A stretch of DNA of 64,000 nucleotides from Blepharisma stoltei (Eukaryota; Ciliophora; Heterotrichea; Heterotrichida; Blepharismidae): assembly GCA_914767885.1 (NCBI GenBank), contig CAJZBQ010000015.1:186001-250000 (forward strand), written 5' to 3'. A program made the position numbers and the translations under genes. Under the pieces are notes generated by a model that saw nothing but the letters and a program-made list of their open reading frames with translations, was not told the DNA's origin and searched no databases. Below, piece after piece: positions 63,260 through 64,000 of this stretch (positions are counted from its first letter, which is position 1; every line of letters starts with the position of its first letter).

Positions 63260-63898
63260 ATGGTTGATACTTATCTCGTGATTCCGGAGATTATTACTGT
63301 TTCAGCTTCTCCTGCCACAGACACCTGTCTAATTCCCGAGATCGTGTCGAATGGACGCATTTTCAGTTGCGAAATCTGTGGAAAAATATACACCAGGCAA
63401 AACACCTTAAAGGTCCACATGCGAAAGCACACTGGTGAAAAACCTTTTAAGTGTAAAATATGCGATAAGGCTTTCAGCGAGAATGGGAACTTAAAGACCC
63501 ATATGCGCATCCATACTGGGGAAAAGCCATTTCAATGTGCCTTATGTGGGAACAAATTCACCACCCGAGGACACTTAACTGATCACACAAGAAAGCATAC
63601 AAATGAGAGACCTTTCGATTGTCCAGTATGTGAAAAAAAATTTATGAGGCCGAGCACATTAAAAATACATATAAGAACGCATACGGGGGAAAAGCCATAT
63701 ACCTGCATTAAATGTGGGAAAAGTTTTACCGAATCAGGTAACTTAAAAACTCATATGAGGACTCATACAGGCGAAAGACCGTATAAATGTCCAATCCCTA
63801 ATTGTGGAAAATGCTTCAAGGCCAAAGGCCACTTGATCGACCATCTTAAGATTAAGATCCATCAAGGAAGCATCGATATCTTAAAACAAGAACCATAA
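63260..63898 (+). CDS. C2H2 zinc-finger protein, six fingers, 212 aa
   Basis: ATG at 63260, uninterrupted. After about 35 residues come six C2H2 fingers (FSCEICGKIYTRQNTL…H, FKCKICDKAF, FQCALCGNKF, FDCPVCEKKF, YTCIKCGKSF, YKCPIPNCGKCF) joined by canonical TGEKP/TGERP linkers. Fingers 2 and 5 share SENGNLKTHMR/TESGNLKTHMR, and 3 and 6 share GHL-DH, suggesting duplication of a three-finger block. Sequence-specific DNA binding in the nucleus is expected from the family. Base composition is less AT-rich than its neighbours. Confidence 0.9.
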   Translation: MVDTYLVIPEIITVSASPATDTCLIPEIVSNGRIFSCEICGKIYTRQNTLKVHMRKHTGEKPFKCKICDKAFSENGNLKTHMRIHTGEKPFQCALCGNKFTTRGHLTDHTRKHTNERPFDCPVCEKKFMRPSTLKIHIRTHTGEKPYTCIKCGKSFTESGNLKTHMRTHTGERPYKCPIPNCGKCFKAKGHLIDHLKIKIHQGSIDILKQEP

Positions 63899-64000
63899 TA
63901 TATAATTCGTATAAAATCTAACTATTCTTACCAATCTGCAAAGCTGAATTTGATTTTGTTAAAATGTTAACTGCAAGAATATTCTTATGTCATTTTCTGT

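Overview
This window reads as germline (micronuclear) DNA of a heterotrich ciliate, most likely Blepharisma. Four things seen in the sequence support this. (1) It is very AT-rich. (2) In-frame TGA sits where tryptophan is expected (for example the CHWCH motif at 61289-61291 and WD motifs in the WD-repeat gene), while TAA and TAG act only as stops. (3) There are 15-nt introns of the form GTAAnnnnnnnnTAG at 7089, 15426, 18289, 24705 and 58330. (4) Most genes are cut by AT-rich or repeat-filled segments whose removal at a short direct repeat (usually TA or TNA) restores the frame. Points 2 and 3 together are known for Blepharisma; Stentor shares the tiny introns but uses the standard code. The interrupting segments behave as internal eliminated sequences (IESs), so the somatic copy of this region would be much shorter.

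I reconstruct 25 protein genes; 17 are interrupted. Left to right: a small hypothetical gene (minus), an 834-aa coiled-coil gene (minus), a 62-aa gene (minus), a zinc-finger/F-box-like gene (minus), a coiled-coil gene (minus), an 82-aa gene (plus), a giant gene of about 2,880 residues with a sixfold coiled-coil repeat (8636-22855, plus, 14 insertions and two introns), a 262-aa gene (plus), a C-terminal-motor kinesin (plus), an SK-type potassium channel (plus), an EF-hand protein (plus), a PX/BAR-type sorting nexin (minus), a three-RRM plus SPOC protein (minus), an 809-aa coiled-coil protein (minus), two hypothetical genes (plus), a WDR62/MAPKBP1-like WD-repeat protein (plus), an Sfi1-like protein (plus), a 116-aa gene (minus), an EXD2-like exonuclease (minus), cyclin H (minus), a membrane cyclic-nucleotide phosphodiesterase (plus), a SPATA20/YyaL-like thioredoxin-fold protein (minus), a zinc-finger/coiled-coil protein with a CaaX end (plus) and a six-finger C2H2 protein (plus). 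Genes are tightly packed (12-60 bp between many neighbours) and there is no sign of operons. Several products would act on the cytoskeleton (kinesin, Sfi1-like, WDR62-like, coiled-coil proteins), but nothing in the layout shows a shared pathway.

The repeat content is the striking part. Family A (15 copies recognised, intact ones about 330-395 bp) is a MITE with termini CTCC(C)nTCCGTGAGCGAACAAAA. Families B (ATCCTTGATCGAACGA) and D (CCTTTAAATTGGAAC) have different terminal words but the same plan: a hairpin at one end, two tandem copies of the terminal word about 45 bp apart at the other, CTCC...GGAG tips and a TNA target duplication. Family C is a TA-bounded foldback beginning TATAG (three copies, all in the giant gene). 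A separate class is GC-richer insertions of 150-620 bp flanked by 8-16 bp direct repeats, resembling retroposed sequence. Published work on Blepharisma stoltei reports IESs populated by an abundant pogo-derived MITE; family A may be that element, but I could not compare sequences. All junctions are inferred from reading frame and direct repeats, so exact borders can be off by a few bases.
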